From Opitutia bacterium (GTDB taxonomy: Bacteria > Verrucomicrobiota > Verrucomicrobiia > Opitutales > Seribacteraceae): a stretch of 19,725 nucleotides of DNA. The stretch spans positions 3,844 to 23,568 of the forward strand of contig NZLE01000032.1 of NCBI GenBank assembly GCA_002692605.1, written 5' to 3'. The notes under the pieces were generated by a model. The model saw nothing but the letters and a program-made list of their open reading frames with translations, was not told the origin of the DNA and did not search any database. Position 1 is the first letter of the stretch, and every line of letters starts with the position of its first letter. A program made the translations under genes and the position numbers. Of the stretch, positions 8,193 to 16,358 are shown in pieces.

Positions 8193-9454
8193 CCAACCAG
8201 ATGATTCAGGTTCGCAGAACTGGTGGAAAAACGATCGGTTTCCACCCCGAGTTTCTGGAGAATGGAGACGTAAAGATCGCACAGGGGCCTTCCATCCCTG
8301 CCCGTTCTTTCGAAACGGTGATGATGACCTCCCCTTAAGCCTCCTCCGGTTACCATAATAGGAAGGTTCCGGCTCGAATGAGAACTTGCGTTGCCCATCC
8401 CGCTGCCAAACATCACCACAGTCGAATCGAGCAGGGGTCGATCTTCGGAATCCTTGGTTTGTTTGAGAAGATCGAGGAAACCTGCGAATTGTTGGGAATA
8501 AAAGGTTTCGATGATGTTCAGCTCCTCGAGCAAATCCGGCCGCTTGCCATGGTGGGTCAGGGAGTGGTATCCGTATGTGATGCCGTCAAAGGGAAAGAGA
8601 CGATTACCACCGGGATGTCCGAAAGTGATGACTTTGGTCAGATTGGCTTGCAGCGCAAGGGCCATGAGTTCGTACATCACGGAGGTGTTGTAGGGGTAAG
8701 CCAAATCCACGAAATTCTCATCGTCCCCTTCGATCACTCGGGGATTGGCCTTGGGTTTTGGCACGTCGATCCATTCCGAACGGCGTTGAAGTTTTTTTTC
8801 AACGTCACGAATGGAGGTCAAATATTCCTCGAGCTTTGCCTGATCGGTATGAGATAGGCGAATGCTCAAACTTCGCGCATCTTCGAGCACGGCGTCCAGG
8901 ATACTTGCATCTTCACTGAGAAATTGCTTGCGTTTGGCTTTGAGCTTCGGGTTATCCTCCAAAAACAATTGCGTAAAGATTTGTCTAGGGCTTCCCACAC
9001 TCGGCAATTGAATCCCGGCCCTGGACCATGAAATTCCACCCGATCCCATTCTCAGCGAGGGATATCGGGTGTCTTGCCCAATTTTTTCAGCGATGAACTG
9101 ATCGAGGGAGAGAAGCCGTTGTGGATTTTCCTTGGCATCCTTTAGCTCCACTCCGTTGAGCAGGGTGTTGGAGCATCCATGGCCTCCTCCAACCTCCGGA
9201 TGATCCAAGTTGCTGAAAACGGTCAAATCCCTTCTATGCCTTTCCAGAGGCTTGAGAAGAGTGGGCAAGGCGTAGTCCTCACCGGTTTGCTCGGGGAAAA
9301 ACCCACCCGGGTTCATTCCGTAATTCGGAGAGACACAGACAAACCTTCTGGCGGCTGGTCGATTACTGGACTTAGCATCAAGCGATTCGAGGGAAGGAAG
9401 GGCAAGGGAAACTCCCATACCCTTTAGGAAATTCCGACGGTTTATGGAACTCAT
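8189..9454 (-). CDS. Tat-exported DUF1552 protein (distal module)
   Basis: A 421-aa DUF1552 family protein. The start at 9454 begins MSSINRRNFLKG, a textbook twin-arginine signal, followed by a short hydrophobic stretch; an upstream in-frame ATG adds 26 residues in front of the signal and is less likely. Typical family features are RRFVCVSPNYGMNPGGFFP near 36-54, HPEVGGGHGCSN, a central helical part, MALALQANLTKVITF, and LDSTVVMFGSGMGN near the C-terminus. The function is unknown; family members usually sit next to DUF1592 proteins, as here, where the stop overlaps the next start (ATGA). There is no clear Shine-Dalgarno. It is the first gene after the 114-nt gap and probably heads the second module of the minus-strand run. 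Confidence 0.87.
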   Translation of the reverse strand: MSSINRRNFLKGMGVSLALPSLESLDAKSSNRPAARRFVCVSPNYGMNPGGFFPEQTGEDYALPTLLKPLERHRRDLTVFSNLDHPEVGGGHGCSNTLLNGVELKDAKENPQRLLSLDQFIAEKIGQDTRYPSLRMGSGGISWSRAGIQLPSVGSPRQIFTQLFLEDNPKLKAKRKQFLSEDASILDAVLEDARSLSIRLSHTDQAKLEEYLTSIRDVEKKLQRRSEWIDVPKPKANPRVIEGDDENFVDLAYPYNTSVMYELMALALQANLTKVITFGHPGGNRLFPFDGITYGYHSLTHHGKRPDLLEELNIIETFYSQQFAGFLDLLKQTKDSEDRPLLDSTVVMFGSGMGNASSHSSRNLPIMVTGGGLRGGHHHRFERTGRDGRPLCDLYVSILQKLGVETDRFSTSSANLNHLVG

Positions 9455-9515
9455 TGGACGAAAGCGGTCATTTGTGTTTGCTGAAACTCGATTACCTAAA
9501 GAATAGTCTTCCAAT

Positions 9516-9536
9516 AAAAGTTTGATTGGCAAACCT
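9516..9536 (-). terminator. Weak terminator- or attenuator-like hairpin between the two modules
   Basis: Read on the minus strand, AGGTTTG (9536-9530) and CAAACTT (9524-9518) form a seven-pair stem with one G-T wobble and the loop CCAAT. A short T-run overlaps the base of the stem on its 3' side (9519-9516). It lies in the only sizeable gap of the minus-strand run, between the stop at 9569 and the start at 9454. The stem is AT-rich, so partial read-through is likely. No convincing promoter was found downstream of it. Confidence 0.3.
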
Positions 9537-9568
9537 CAAAATTCGATTTGGCAACTAGGTTGGACTTT

Positions 9569-11527
9569 TTACGGTTCGATTTGGGTGAGAGAAATGGGCT
9601 TGGAGCGGTACATAAAGGAGTCGGAACTCAAGAGGGAAAGAACAAGGGCATTCATGCTTCCGTCGTTGTCAACGTAGGCCTTATGGGCATCCTGCAAACT
9701 CTTCGCGTCTCCCAGAGTCTCGTTGCGCCCCATGAAAAACCGGAAGACGTAACGCACGAAGACTTGTTCGCAATGGGTCGAATTCGCCAACCTTTCGATC
9801 AGCTCGAAAGGGGACCTTATCTCTCCGTCGATTTCAGGGACGCCCGAGTTGACGATCTTGCTTGTAACGTCGACCGGTTTGTCCAGTTCAAGAAAACGGA
9901 ACCGTCCGAAATGATCGAATTGTTCGAAGGGCAACCCAAGGGGGTTCATCTTGCTATGGCATTTGTAGCACTCCTCCGCTTGCGTTACGCGCATGCGTTC
10001 GCGAAGCGTCATGTTCTCGTCTTCGGGCAACTTGGCATCCACGGTGATCGGAATATCGGGGACGCTCCCTCCCAGCAACTTGTATCTGATCCAATGGCCT
10101 CTCATAATCGGATCATTATCGAAATTACCTGAGTGAGCGACCAACCAGGCAGGGTGCGTAAGGATCCCCATCCGTTGGTCTTTTGGAAATTCATATGGCT
10201 TGGGGCTCGGTTTCCAGTCGGGAGGCAAATTGTAGGCCAAGGGATTGCCATGGTCCCTGTGGCTGTTGACGTGGACTAGGTATTCGGGCGTGGTGAGCAG
10301 GGTCTTGAGAACTTGCTTGTCCTCGTTCAGCGCCTGCATGACCAATGCGTTTAGATCGTACACCAAGGCGGGCGCCCAGTGCCTGTGCCCTTTGATCTGG
10401 TCCTTGAAGACGTCCTCCGCCTTCTGGTAGTCGAAATACTCTTGGAAGAATTGCAACAAACGGTTTCTTGCCGTGGGACGATTCTCATCATCGAGCATGC
10501 GACGGATTTCCGTACGGAGAATTTCGCGCGGAGGCAAATCTTGGTTCTGAAAAGCTCTCAGCAGCTTGCCGTCCGGAGCCAAGTCGGTCAGGGCAAAGGC
10601 GAGAGAGGTGGCCAGTTCCCGGCGCGATAAGGCGACCAAACCGGTATCGTCGTCCGAGGCGCCCATTCCCTCGAAACGGAAAAGGGTCTCGGGCTTAAGG
10701 ATGATGGATGCGTAAACGGCCTGCAGGCCAAAGGGAACGCCGAGTTCCGAATCGACCTTCTTGAGCAAGCCCATCATTACTTCCATTTCCTCCTCGGTCG
10801 GAGTCCGCCTAAGAACGTTGTGACAGTGGCGCTTGATCGCTTCCCGGTTGGCTTCATCGATGGTGCTGCCCTTTTCCTTCATCGTGACGATGGCCTTGCG
10901 GGCGTTCTTGGCCTCCTTCTCGGAATGAGCCAAGGCCAGCTCGGTCACCTGTTCGGCCATGAGGGAGTTGAAGGCATACTTCCCCTTGAAGTCCCGGAAG
11001 TTCCCGTGCGGCTTGTCGAGGACGAAGGGGTTCGATACCATGCGGGCTCCCCGTACGATATCGGCGAGCGCCTTGGGCGAGATGCGCCACAGGCGGGCCG
11101 CGGCGGTCACCACCCGCTTGCTTTCTGCTGGAGAAAAAAGGAGATCGTGCGGGATCAGATTGCCATAACCTTCCTTGCCCGCCTTGTCTTCCACCTTCCT
11201 CCCAGCTCGGTCAAGCGACTGTGCGATCCAGTCTTGGACGAGTCGAGCTTGCGCCTTGGTGGGAAACTTATCGGCCTTGTCGGAGGGCATTTCCCCGAAT
11301 TCGATGGCCTCCAGACTACGGGCCCACAGTTCGGCTTCCTTCCTGTCCTCCATGTCTCCGCGCAGGTGATCGAGACGAATCTTTCCTTTTTGCGTTTCCT
11401 CTCCATGGCAGGCAATGCAGTAGGTTTGGAGGAAAGGCCGGATTCTTTCTTCAAAGGGATCGTCAGCCAAGGATTCCGCACCCGAAACGAGGGCCATCGA
11501 GAGGAGAAAATTTCGCAGAATCGTCAT
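9569..11527 (-). CDS. Secreted DUF1592/DUF1588-type protein with two CxxCH motifs (proximal module)
   Basis: A 652-aa relative of the 805-aa protein of the distal module, but shorter and divergent. It has a signal peptide (1-22, MTILRNFLLSMALVSG), a cytochrome-like segment with CIACH (37-41) and GEMPS, a helical DUF1592-like middle, DUF1588 with CYKCH at 520-524 followed by MNPLGLPFEQFDHFG, and a DUF1585-like end with SLLSSDSFMYR. The DUF1587 motif RRL-RVEYLNTIRDL of the longer protein is not evident, nor is its large beta-rich insert. The frame stays open 99 codons further upstream, but that part overlaps the fusion gene; the ATG at 11527 opens the signal peptide and overlaps the previous stop as ATGA (11527-11524). 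It probably binds haem c in the periplasm. The biochemical role is unknown. Confidence 0.85.
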   Translation of the reverse strand: MTILRNFLLSMALVSGAESLADDPFEERIRPFLQTYCIACHGEETQKGKIRLDHLRGDMEDRKEAELWARSLEAIEFGEMPSDKADKFPTKAQARLVQDWIAQSLDRAGRKVEDKAGKEGYGNLIPHDLLFSPAESKRVVTAAARLWRISPKALADIVRGARMVSNPFVLDKPHGNFRDFKGKYAFNSLMAEQVTELALAHSEKEAKNARKAIVTMKEKGSTIDEANREAIKRHCHNVLRRTPTEEEMEVMMGLLKKVDSELGVPFGLQAVYASIILKPETLFRFEGMGASDDDTGLVALSRRELATSLAFALTDLAPDGKLLRAFQNQDLPPREILRTEIRRMLDDENRPTARNRLLQFFQEYFDYQKAEDVFKDQIKGHRHWAPALVYDLNALVMQALNEDKQVLKTLLTTPEYLVHVNSHRDHGNPLAYNLPPDWKPSPKPYEFPKDQRMGILTHPAWLVAHSGNFDNDPIMRGHWIRYKLLGGSVPDIPITVDAKLPEDENMTLRERMRVTQAEECYKCHSKMNPLGLPFEQFDHFGRFRFLELDKPVDVTSKIVNSGVPEIDGEIRSPFELIERLANSTHCEQVFVRYVFRFFMGRNETLGDAKSLQDAHKAYVDNDGSMNALVLSLLSSDSFMYRSKPISLTQIEP

Positions 11528-13185
11528 TCCTTCCTTTCTTTCTCGAGGGCCTTCTTCTCGGCATCCAGTTTGGCCTGCAGGGCATTGGAGATCTCGGTTC
11601 TCGTCCGGGTGAGTCCTTCCCCCTGCCTCAAGACTAGGCGCATCCCGACGTGCGGGGTCTGAGTCCCGGTGAAGGCGTTGCGGAAGGCGACGTGCAAATA
11701 CTCCGGAGGACTGCACCAGGAACCGCCTCGTGACACCCGGTGACGCGAGCCTCTCGGGTCTGGCAAGGACTGAAAATTGGGATCGTTTCCGGGGGTAAGC
11801 TTGTCCAGGTAGTAGGTGGAGCACAACTCGGCCAGATTACCCAGCATATCGTGAATGCCCCAGGGATTTGGAAGGTACTGGCCAATGGGGGCGAATACCC
11901 GGCCGTATCCATCGTCCGCTTCGGTGTTGGCGTACACGTAATGCACTAATTCGCGGTCCTCATACAAGGTGCGATCGGCGAAGTTTCCATACTTCCCCAA
12001 GTCCTTGATGGCGCTCGGGTAGCCAGCCGAGGTACCCGCCCGGCAGGCGTACTCCCACTCCGCTTCGGTCGGATAGTCGTAGGTCCAGCCTTCGTAGGCA
12101 ATGCCTTTCTCGGCCAAGTATTTTTGCCACTTCCGCATTTCGGGAGCCACTTTGTCCACACTGCCGATGCTCGGGGGTAGGAACTTCGCATGAAGATTCC
12201 CCAATTTTTGGCCACCCGCATTGAACAGGTAGGCCTCGTCTCCCAGAACCTCGTATTTGCCGATCCAAAAGCCCTTCGAAAGGGCGACTTGAACTGGTTG
12301 AGCATCCTCGAACGATTGGTCTCCCATGCTGAAGACGCCCGCCGGACACCAGACGAAACAGAATCCGTTTTGATCGACCCACTGGTCGCCCGCAAAGCGT
12401 CCTTCGCGCAAGACATCGGGAGGAGAGCAAACCCCGGCTGCCTCGTGCTTCAGCTCGAAGGTCTTGTCCCGAGGGGTCACCGTATATCCAAGCTTGTCGA
12501 TACGCGGTGTGAGCGGTCCGTCCTTCTGCAGGGATTTGATCAATTCATTGGCCATGAAGGGCCCGTACGAGGGCTCCTCCAAGCTGGGATGAAAGGCGGC
12601 CTTTCCCGGATAGAAACTTGAAAACAATTCACCCCGGAACTTCCCCGAAGCCTGGGCGAACAGATCCACTTTCGGCTTTGCCGTCTTGGCCTTGTCATCG
12701 ATACCAAGGCAATCGATCACAACTAGGTTGGCGCGGGCGACGTTGTAGCTCAATTTCTGGGACAAGCGCTCTAGGCTGAGCCATGGTTTGTCCTCCGCCC
12801 TTGATCGTCCCAAGCTCGGGTCGCGCGCCGGCGGCAACTCCTTGTACCCACCCAACTGCATCAAGTGACAAACGCTTTTGCCATCCGGACTTTTCTCGGT
12901 CTCCAGTCGTCCCAAGTAATAAAATATGCTGACCCCCATGGTAGGTATGCTGCGAACCCATTTTTCGTAAGTGATCCCATCTGTCTTGGGTGCATCGCCG
13001 ATCACATTCACCAAAAAGCCCTTGGCTTGCAACGCCTCCTCCAGTTGCTCAATCTCTTCAAGGTGGGCCTTGTCGTCGCTGGCGTTGACCAGAAGAGCCC
13101 GGCGGTGCTCCGTCCATTTTGCCACCGCGGCAGTCAGCATACCGGAGAGGCAAAAAAAGAGAAGATGGGTGAACGGGCGTCTCAT
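11524..13185 (-). CDS. Secreted caspase-like/FGE-sulfatase-fold fusion with degraded active sites
   Basis: A 553-aa protein. A Sec signal covers residues 1-22. Residues 27-230 resemble a caspase-like (peptidase C14) domain: RRALLVNASDD, then LEEALQAKGFLVNVI, FYYLGRLE at 88-95 and LVVIDCLG at 154-161. The usual GHG histidine is R93 (CGA codon), while a Cys (C159) remains. Residues about 274-520 are a formylglycine-generating-enzyme/SUMF1-type fold, with WCPAGVFSMG, PTEAEWEYACRAG (372-384), NPWGIHDMLGN (440-450), SRGGSWC (485-491) and HVGMRLV. The paired cysteines of true FGE (GGSYMCxxxxC) are not matched; only one Cys is present, one place early. A charged helix ends the protein. It starts 21 nt after the DUF1552 stop, and its TGA overlaps the DUF1592 ATG. 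Most likely it is a binding or scaffold protein rather than a protease or sulfatase activator. Confidence 0.8.
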   Translation of the reverse strand: MRRPFTHLLFFCLSGMLTAAVAKWTEHRRALLVNASDDKAHLEEIEQLEEALQAKGFLVNVIGDAPKTDGITYEKWVRSIPTMGVSIFYYLGRLETEKSPDGKSVCHLMQLGGYKELPPARDPSLGRSRAEDKPWLSLERLSQKLSYNVARANLVVIDCLGIDDKAKTAKPKVDLFAQASGKFRGELFSSFYPGKAAFHPSLEEPSYGPFMANELIKSLQKDGPLTPRIDKLGYTVTPRDKTFELKHEAAGVCSPPDVLREGRFAGDQWVDQNGFCFVWCPAGVFSMGDQSFEDAQPVQVALSKGFWIGKYEVLGDEAYLFNAGGQKLGNLHAKFLPPSIGSVDKVAPEMRKWQKYLAEKGIAYEGWTYDYPTEAEWEYACRAGTSAGYPSAIKDLGKYGNFADRTLYEDRELVHYVYANTEADDGYGRVFAPIGQYLPNPWGIHDMLGNLAELCSTYYLDKLTPGNDPNFQSLPDPRGSRHRVSRGGSWCSPPEYLHVAFRNAFTGTQTPHVGMRLVLRQGEGLTRTRTEISNALQAKLDAEKKALEKERKE

Positions 13186-13206
13186 CGGGATTACGCCGGC
13201 TTGGAT

Positions 13207-14577
13207 TCAGGCCATGAGTTCGGTCAGCGGACCGGTTTGCATGGCCCGCAGGTCGAGGTCAGGGTCGACGCGGCCGAAAGTTTCCTGATTCGTTCCAACG
13301 GAACGAAGGAAGGAATTGTAGAGACAGCCTATTGTGCGGTGGCCAGGTTTGCCGTAGCCTGGGAAGTTGAGGTAGCGTCCTCCCAATTTCATCTTGTCCT
13401 TAAGGTTGCCCACGATGACCAAAGGCCACTCGTATCCGGTTGAATGGTGGGTGTCGGGAGCGTCGCTCATGTAGATGATGAGGGTGTTGTCCAGCATATT
13501 GCCCGACCCCTCCGGAGTTTCCTCGAGCCGTTTGGCCATCTTGGAGATAAGGCCGAAGAGCCAGTTGCGGACCTTCTCGTAATGAGGCACACCTTTGGCG
13601 TCACGTTTGTTTCCGCCCATGTGGCCATAGGCATGGTTGCTCAGATCGACCCCAATGCCCAAGTAGGGTTGGGCGTTGATCTCGGTGGCGGCGGAAGTGA
13701 TGGTGGCGACGTTGCTGAGGCCTCCGATTAGAGAGGAGGTGGCCAGTTCGAATTGGGCCTCAAGGCGCTGAGTGGCGACCTCGGAGGTAAAGCGGTCGTC
13801 CAGTTCGGGAGCCGCTCTTTTGAGGATTTCCTTGTTCTTAAGCAACTTGTACTGCCGAGCAGCCAGCTGGTCGTAGGCGCTCAAGTAGGCATCGAGTTCT
13901 TCTCCGGCCAAGGATCCGAGAGCCGCACGGGTCTTTTTGACGTCGCCGACCATGTAGTCGAGCAGGTTGCGCTTGAGGTGAAAATTCTTTTCGCGGGCCC
14001 CACCGGCGGCCACGCTGAAGAAGGCGTTGTAGGCTTTCTCCGGTTTCAGGATAATGGGCATGGACTTGTGAGCCGCCCGTGCGGAAATATTCATCAGAGC
14101 ATCCTGAGCGCCCGAGGCCATGCCTACTCCCACCCAGGGAAGGATACCCGGCTTAGCCTGTCCCAATTGGTAATCGATGGTGATGCCTTGGGGAGAAGTG
14201 TTGGCTCCTGAGGTACGGTAGAGCCCTATGCAGCCACCGTGGGTCGAATGTCCACCGCCCGTACAGCGTCCCGAGAGACCTTGCAGAATGGTCGTCTTGG
14301 ACTTGAGCTCCTCGAGAGGCGCCAGACCCTTGGGCAACTTGTGATCCGAAAGGTCTATGTTCTCGAATTTATCGCGGTCGTCGTACTTTTGGAAGGGGAT
14401 GCTGTCCGGGCAAGCCTGAACCGCATCGAAGCCATTGCTTTGGATCACGAAGACGAATCGCGGGGCGCTGGTTTTGCCTTCCCCATTGGCTAGAATGCGC
14501 TGGGCCATGGTCGGGAGCAGCATGGAGCCGGAACCCAAGGCCAAACCTTTGAGAAGATTACGACGTGAAACGCGCAT
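13207..14577 (-). CDS. Tat-exported DUF1552 protein (proximal module)
   Basis: A 456-aa DUF1552 protein, clearly divergent from the one at 8189-9454. The start at 14577 gives MRVSRRNLLKGLALGSG, a good twin-arginine signal, preceded by AAGGAGA nine bases upstream; an earlier in-frame ATG would add 12 residues and lose this spacing. Recognisable family features include APRFVFVIQSNGFD (about 38-51), CTGGGHSTHGGC, ITIDYQLGQ, a central helical region with LDAYLSAYDQLAARQ, and LDNTLIIYMSDAPDTHHSTG followed by WPLVIVGNL near the C-terminus. The function is not established. It lies 62 nt after the arylsulfatase gene and 21 nt before the caspase-like/FGE fusion, which separates it from its DUF1592 partner, unlike the distal module where the two genes overlap. 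Confidence 0.87.
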   Translation of the reverse strand: MRVSRRNLLKGLALGSGSMLLPTMAQRILANGEGKTSAPRFVFVIQSNGFDAVQACPDSIPFQKYDDRDKFENIDLSDHKLPKGLAPLEELKSKTTILQGLSGRCTGGGHSTHGGCIGLYRTSGANTSPQGITIDYQLGQAKPGILPWVGVGMASGAQDALMNISARAAHKSMPIILKPEKAYNAFFSVAAGGAREKNFHLKRNLLDYMVGDVKKTRAALGSLAGEELDAYLSAYDQLAARQYKLLKNKEILKRAAPELDDRFTSEVATQRLEAQFELATSSLIGGLSNVATITSAATEINAQPYLGIGVDLSNHAYGHMGGNKRDAKGVPHYEKVRNWLFGLISKMAKRLEETPEGSGNMLDNTLIIYMSDAPDTHHSTGYEWPLVIVGNLKDKMKLGGRYLNFPGYGKPGHRTIGCLYNSFLRSVGTNQETFGRVDPDLDLRAMQTGPLTELMA

Positions 14578-14586
14578 GCAGGGTAT

Positions 14587-14593
14587 TCTCCTT
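14587..14593 (-). promoter_or_regulatory. Shine-Dalgarno site of the proximal DUF1552 gene
   Basis: AAGGAGA on the minus strand, nine bases before the ATG at 14577. It is the clearest ribosome-binding site in the window; most other starts here lack one or rely on overlap with the preceding stop. It supports the 14577 start over an ATG 36 bases upstream. Confidence 0.6.
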
Positions 14594-14639
14594 TCGCAAG
14601 CCGTAAAAGTCAATGCCTAGGAATTTCCTCTTCTCAGGT

Positions 14640-16253
14640 TTATTTCTTGATGGGCCTTTTCTTCGTTTGGAGGACCTCGTTCCAAGGCAAAGCTCCCACT
14701 CGCTTGGCCCAGTTCTCGTAAAGCAGTCGGAGTTCCTTGGCCTTTGTCGGCATGGTTTCGGACAGATCCTTCAATTCACTGCGGTCTTGGCTCATATCAT
14801 AGAGTTCCCAAGGGGTATCGTGCATGGCGACCAACTTGTAGTTTCCCTTGCGCACCGCTCGGTTTCCTTCGTGCTCCCAATAGAGGGTACGCACCTTCTC
14901 AGAATCCTTGGCGAATACGGGTAAGAGGCTTTTGCCAACCATGCCCTTGCTCGAAAGACCGGCCGCCGAGAGGCAAGTGGGAGCGACGTCAATGATGTGG
15001 CTGGGGGCATGGCGCAGTTCCCCCTTGGCCTTGAAGCCGGCGGGCCAATGTACGATGAGCGGAGTGGCCACCCCACCCTCGTGGGTATAGCGCTTGTACA
15101 TGCGGAAAGGAGCATTGCTCAGGTTGGCCCAGCCCCTGCCGGAGCTCGAGGTCCAGCCTCCGAGGCGTCCCCACTCTTTGTAATTGTCCACCCGGGTTTC
15201 GGGATTCCTGTCGTTCTTGGCAAAGAGGCCGCGCCAGTCATGCACGCCGGTTCCGGGCACGCCATTGTCCACCATGAAGAGGATAAGCGTGTTTTCCAAG
15301 CGACCGGCGACTTTGAGCTTGTCGACGATGCGACCGACGTTCTGGTCCATTCGGTCGATGATCGCGGAGTAGAGAGCCATCTTGAGGTCCAGCTCGTCGC
15401 GCATCTTCTCGTCGTAAGTTTCCCAGTTGGGAACGTCCGAGGGGGACAAGGCCCACTTCTTGTCGATCAACCCCATCTTCACCATCCGCTCGTAGCGCGC
15501 TTGGCGAAGCTTGTCCCAACCAACGTCCTTGAAGCGCCCCCGGTACTTTTGGGTGTCTTCCTCGCGGGCATGAAGTGGGAAATGTGGGGCGTTGTGGGCG
15601 ACGTAAAGGAAAAGGGGCTTGTCCGGATACTCCTCGAAGCATTCGTCCATGAAGTGAAGGGCATAGTCGGTGAAGACGTCGGTGGTGTACCATTCCCGTT
15701 CTGGGTGGAGGTGGTTGACCGGAGTTTCGGTTGGGGGCAGCACCTCCTTGTCGTCCAGGTAAACCTGACAGTTGCGCAGCACCGTAAAGTAGGAATCGAT
15801 GAAGTTGCGGGTACCGTAAAACCGGTCGAACCCGCGGGCGATGGGCGATTGCTTGGGTTCCGTACCGAGGTGCCATTTGCCTGTCATCATGGTACGGTAG
15901 CCTCCCTTGCGGAGGCGTTCGGCCAGGGTCGGAACGTCGGGCAGGATGGTTCCGCTGTAGCTTGGGATTCCTCGGTCCCGGGACATGTGGCCCATGCCCG
16001 CTTGGTGTTGGTAGACTCCGGTCAAGAGGGCGGCCCGTGAGGGGCAGCATCTACCCGTGTTGTAAAATTGCGAGAACCGCAACCCATTGTAGGCGAGCTT
16101 GTCGAGGACCGGCGTCTCGATCTCCCCGCCATAGCAGCCGAAATCCGAATACCCGGCATCGTCCGCCATGATCACCACGACGTCAGGTTGTTTTTGAGCG
16201 ACCAAAGTTGAGGCTGCCAACAAGACGAGAAAGAGAAAAGGAATTGAATTCAT
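14640..16253 (-). CDS. Secreted arylsulfatase (family S1)
   Basis: A 537-aa type I sulfatase with signal peptide 1-19 (MNSIPFLFLVLLAASTLVA). All expected active-site residues are visible: D31-D32 (MADDAGYSD), C69 in the CCPSR signature as formylglycine precursor with R73, K126 and H128 in TGKWHLG, H224 in APHFPLH, and D329-N330 in VDNG. The sequence GCYGGEIETPVLDKLAYNGLRF and the length are typical of bacterial arylsulfatases; the natural substrate is probably a sulfated polysaccharide fragment but cannot be specified. It is the first gene of the minus-strand run and diverges from the DUF1080 gene across about 105 bases. No Shine-Dalgarno is seen before the ATG. Maturation must come from an enzyme encoded elsewhere. 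Confidence 0.92.
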   Translation of the reverse strand: MNSIPFLFLVLLAASTLVAQKQPDVVVIMADDAGYSDFGCYGGEIETPVLDKLAYNGLRFSQFYNTGRCCPSRAALLTGVYQHQAGMGHMSRDRGIPSYSGTILPDVPTLAERLRKGGYRTMMTGKWHLGTEPKQSPIARGFDRFYGTRNFIDSYFTVLRNCQVYLDDKEVLPPTETPVNHLHPEREWYTTDVFTDYALHFMDECFEEYPDKPLFLYVAHNAPHFPLHAREEDTQKYRGRFKDVGWDKLRQARYERMVKMGLIDKKWALSPSDVPNWETYDEKMRDELDLKMALYSAIIDRMDQNVGRIVDKLKVAGRLENTLILFMVDNGVPGTGVHDWRGLFAKNDRNPETRVDNYKEWGRLGGWTSSSGRGWANLSNAPFRMYKRYTHEGGVATPLIVHWPAGFKAKGELRHAPSHIIDVAPTCLSAAGLSSKGMVGKSLLPVFAKDSEKVRTLYWEHEGNRAVRKGNYKLVAMHDTPWELYDMSQDRSELKDLSETMPTKAKELRLLYENWAKRVGALPWNEVLQTKKRPIKK

Positions 16254-16280
16254 AAGGTACTCGACAGGCTAAGAGAAGGC

Positions 16281-16290
16281 TGAGCGCTCA
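16281..16290. promoter_or_regulatory. Perfect 10-bp palindrome in the divergent intergenic region
   Basis: TGAGCGCTCA lies 28 nt before the arylsulfatase start and 69 nt before the DUF1080 start. A palindrome between two divergent genes of one pathway could be an operator, but it is short and only one copy was seen. Confidence 0.25.
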
Positions 16291-16319
16291 AGCAAGAAAA
16301 GTCTGCGCCTAAGAGATGA

Positions 16320-16349
16320 TTGACGGGGAGAGCGAGCCTCATCTATGTA
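16320..16349 (+). promoter_or_regulatory. Possible sigma-70-like promoter of the DUF1080 gene
   Basis: TTGACG (16320-16325, five of six matches to the -35 consensus), an 18-nt spacer and TATGTA (16344-16349, four of six to the -10 consensus). Transcription would begin just before the ATG at 16359, giving an almost leaderless message. Identified by eye only. Confidence 0.3.
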
Positions 16350-16358
16350 GTCTTCCCA

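Noticed and set aside
11528..11824. N-terminal extension of the proximal DUF1592 gene by 99 codons
   Set aside because: It overlaps the fusion gene in another frame, is low in recognisable structure and would bury a clear signal peptide; the ATG at 11527 overlapping the stop is preferred.
14997..16040. Long plus-strand open frame (347 codons) opposite the arylsulfatase gene
   Set aside because: It is the antisense of a sulfatase with a complete set of active-site motifs, and its own product shows no recognisable domain or signal.
15238..16050. Alternative minus-strand frame of 270 codons within the arylsulfatase gene
   Set aside because: The product is rich in Arg, Pro and Gly with no family features, typical of an out-of-frame reading of a G+C-rich gene.
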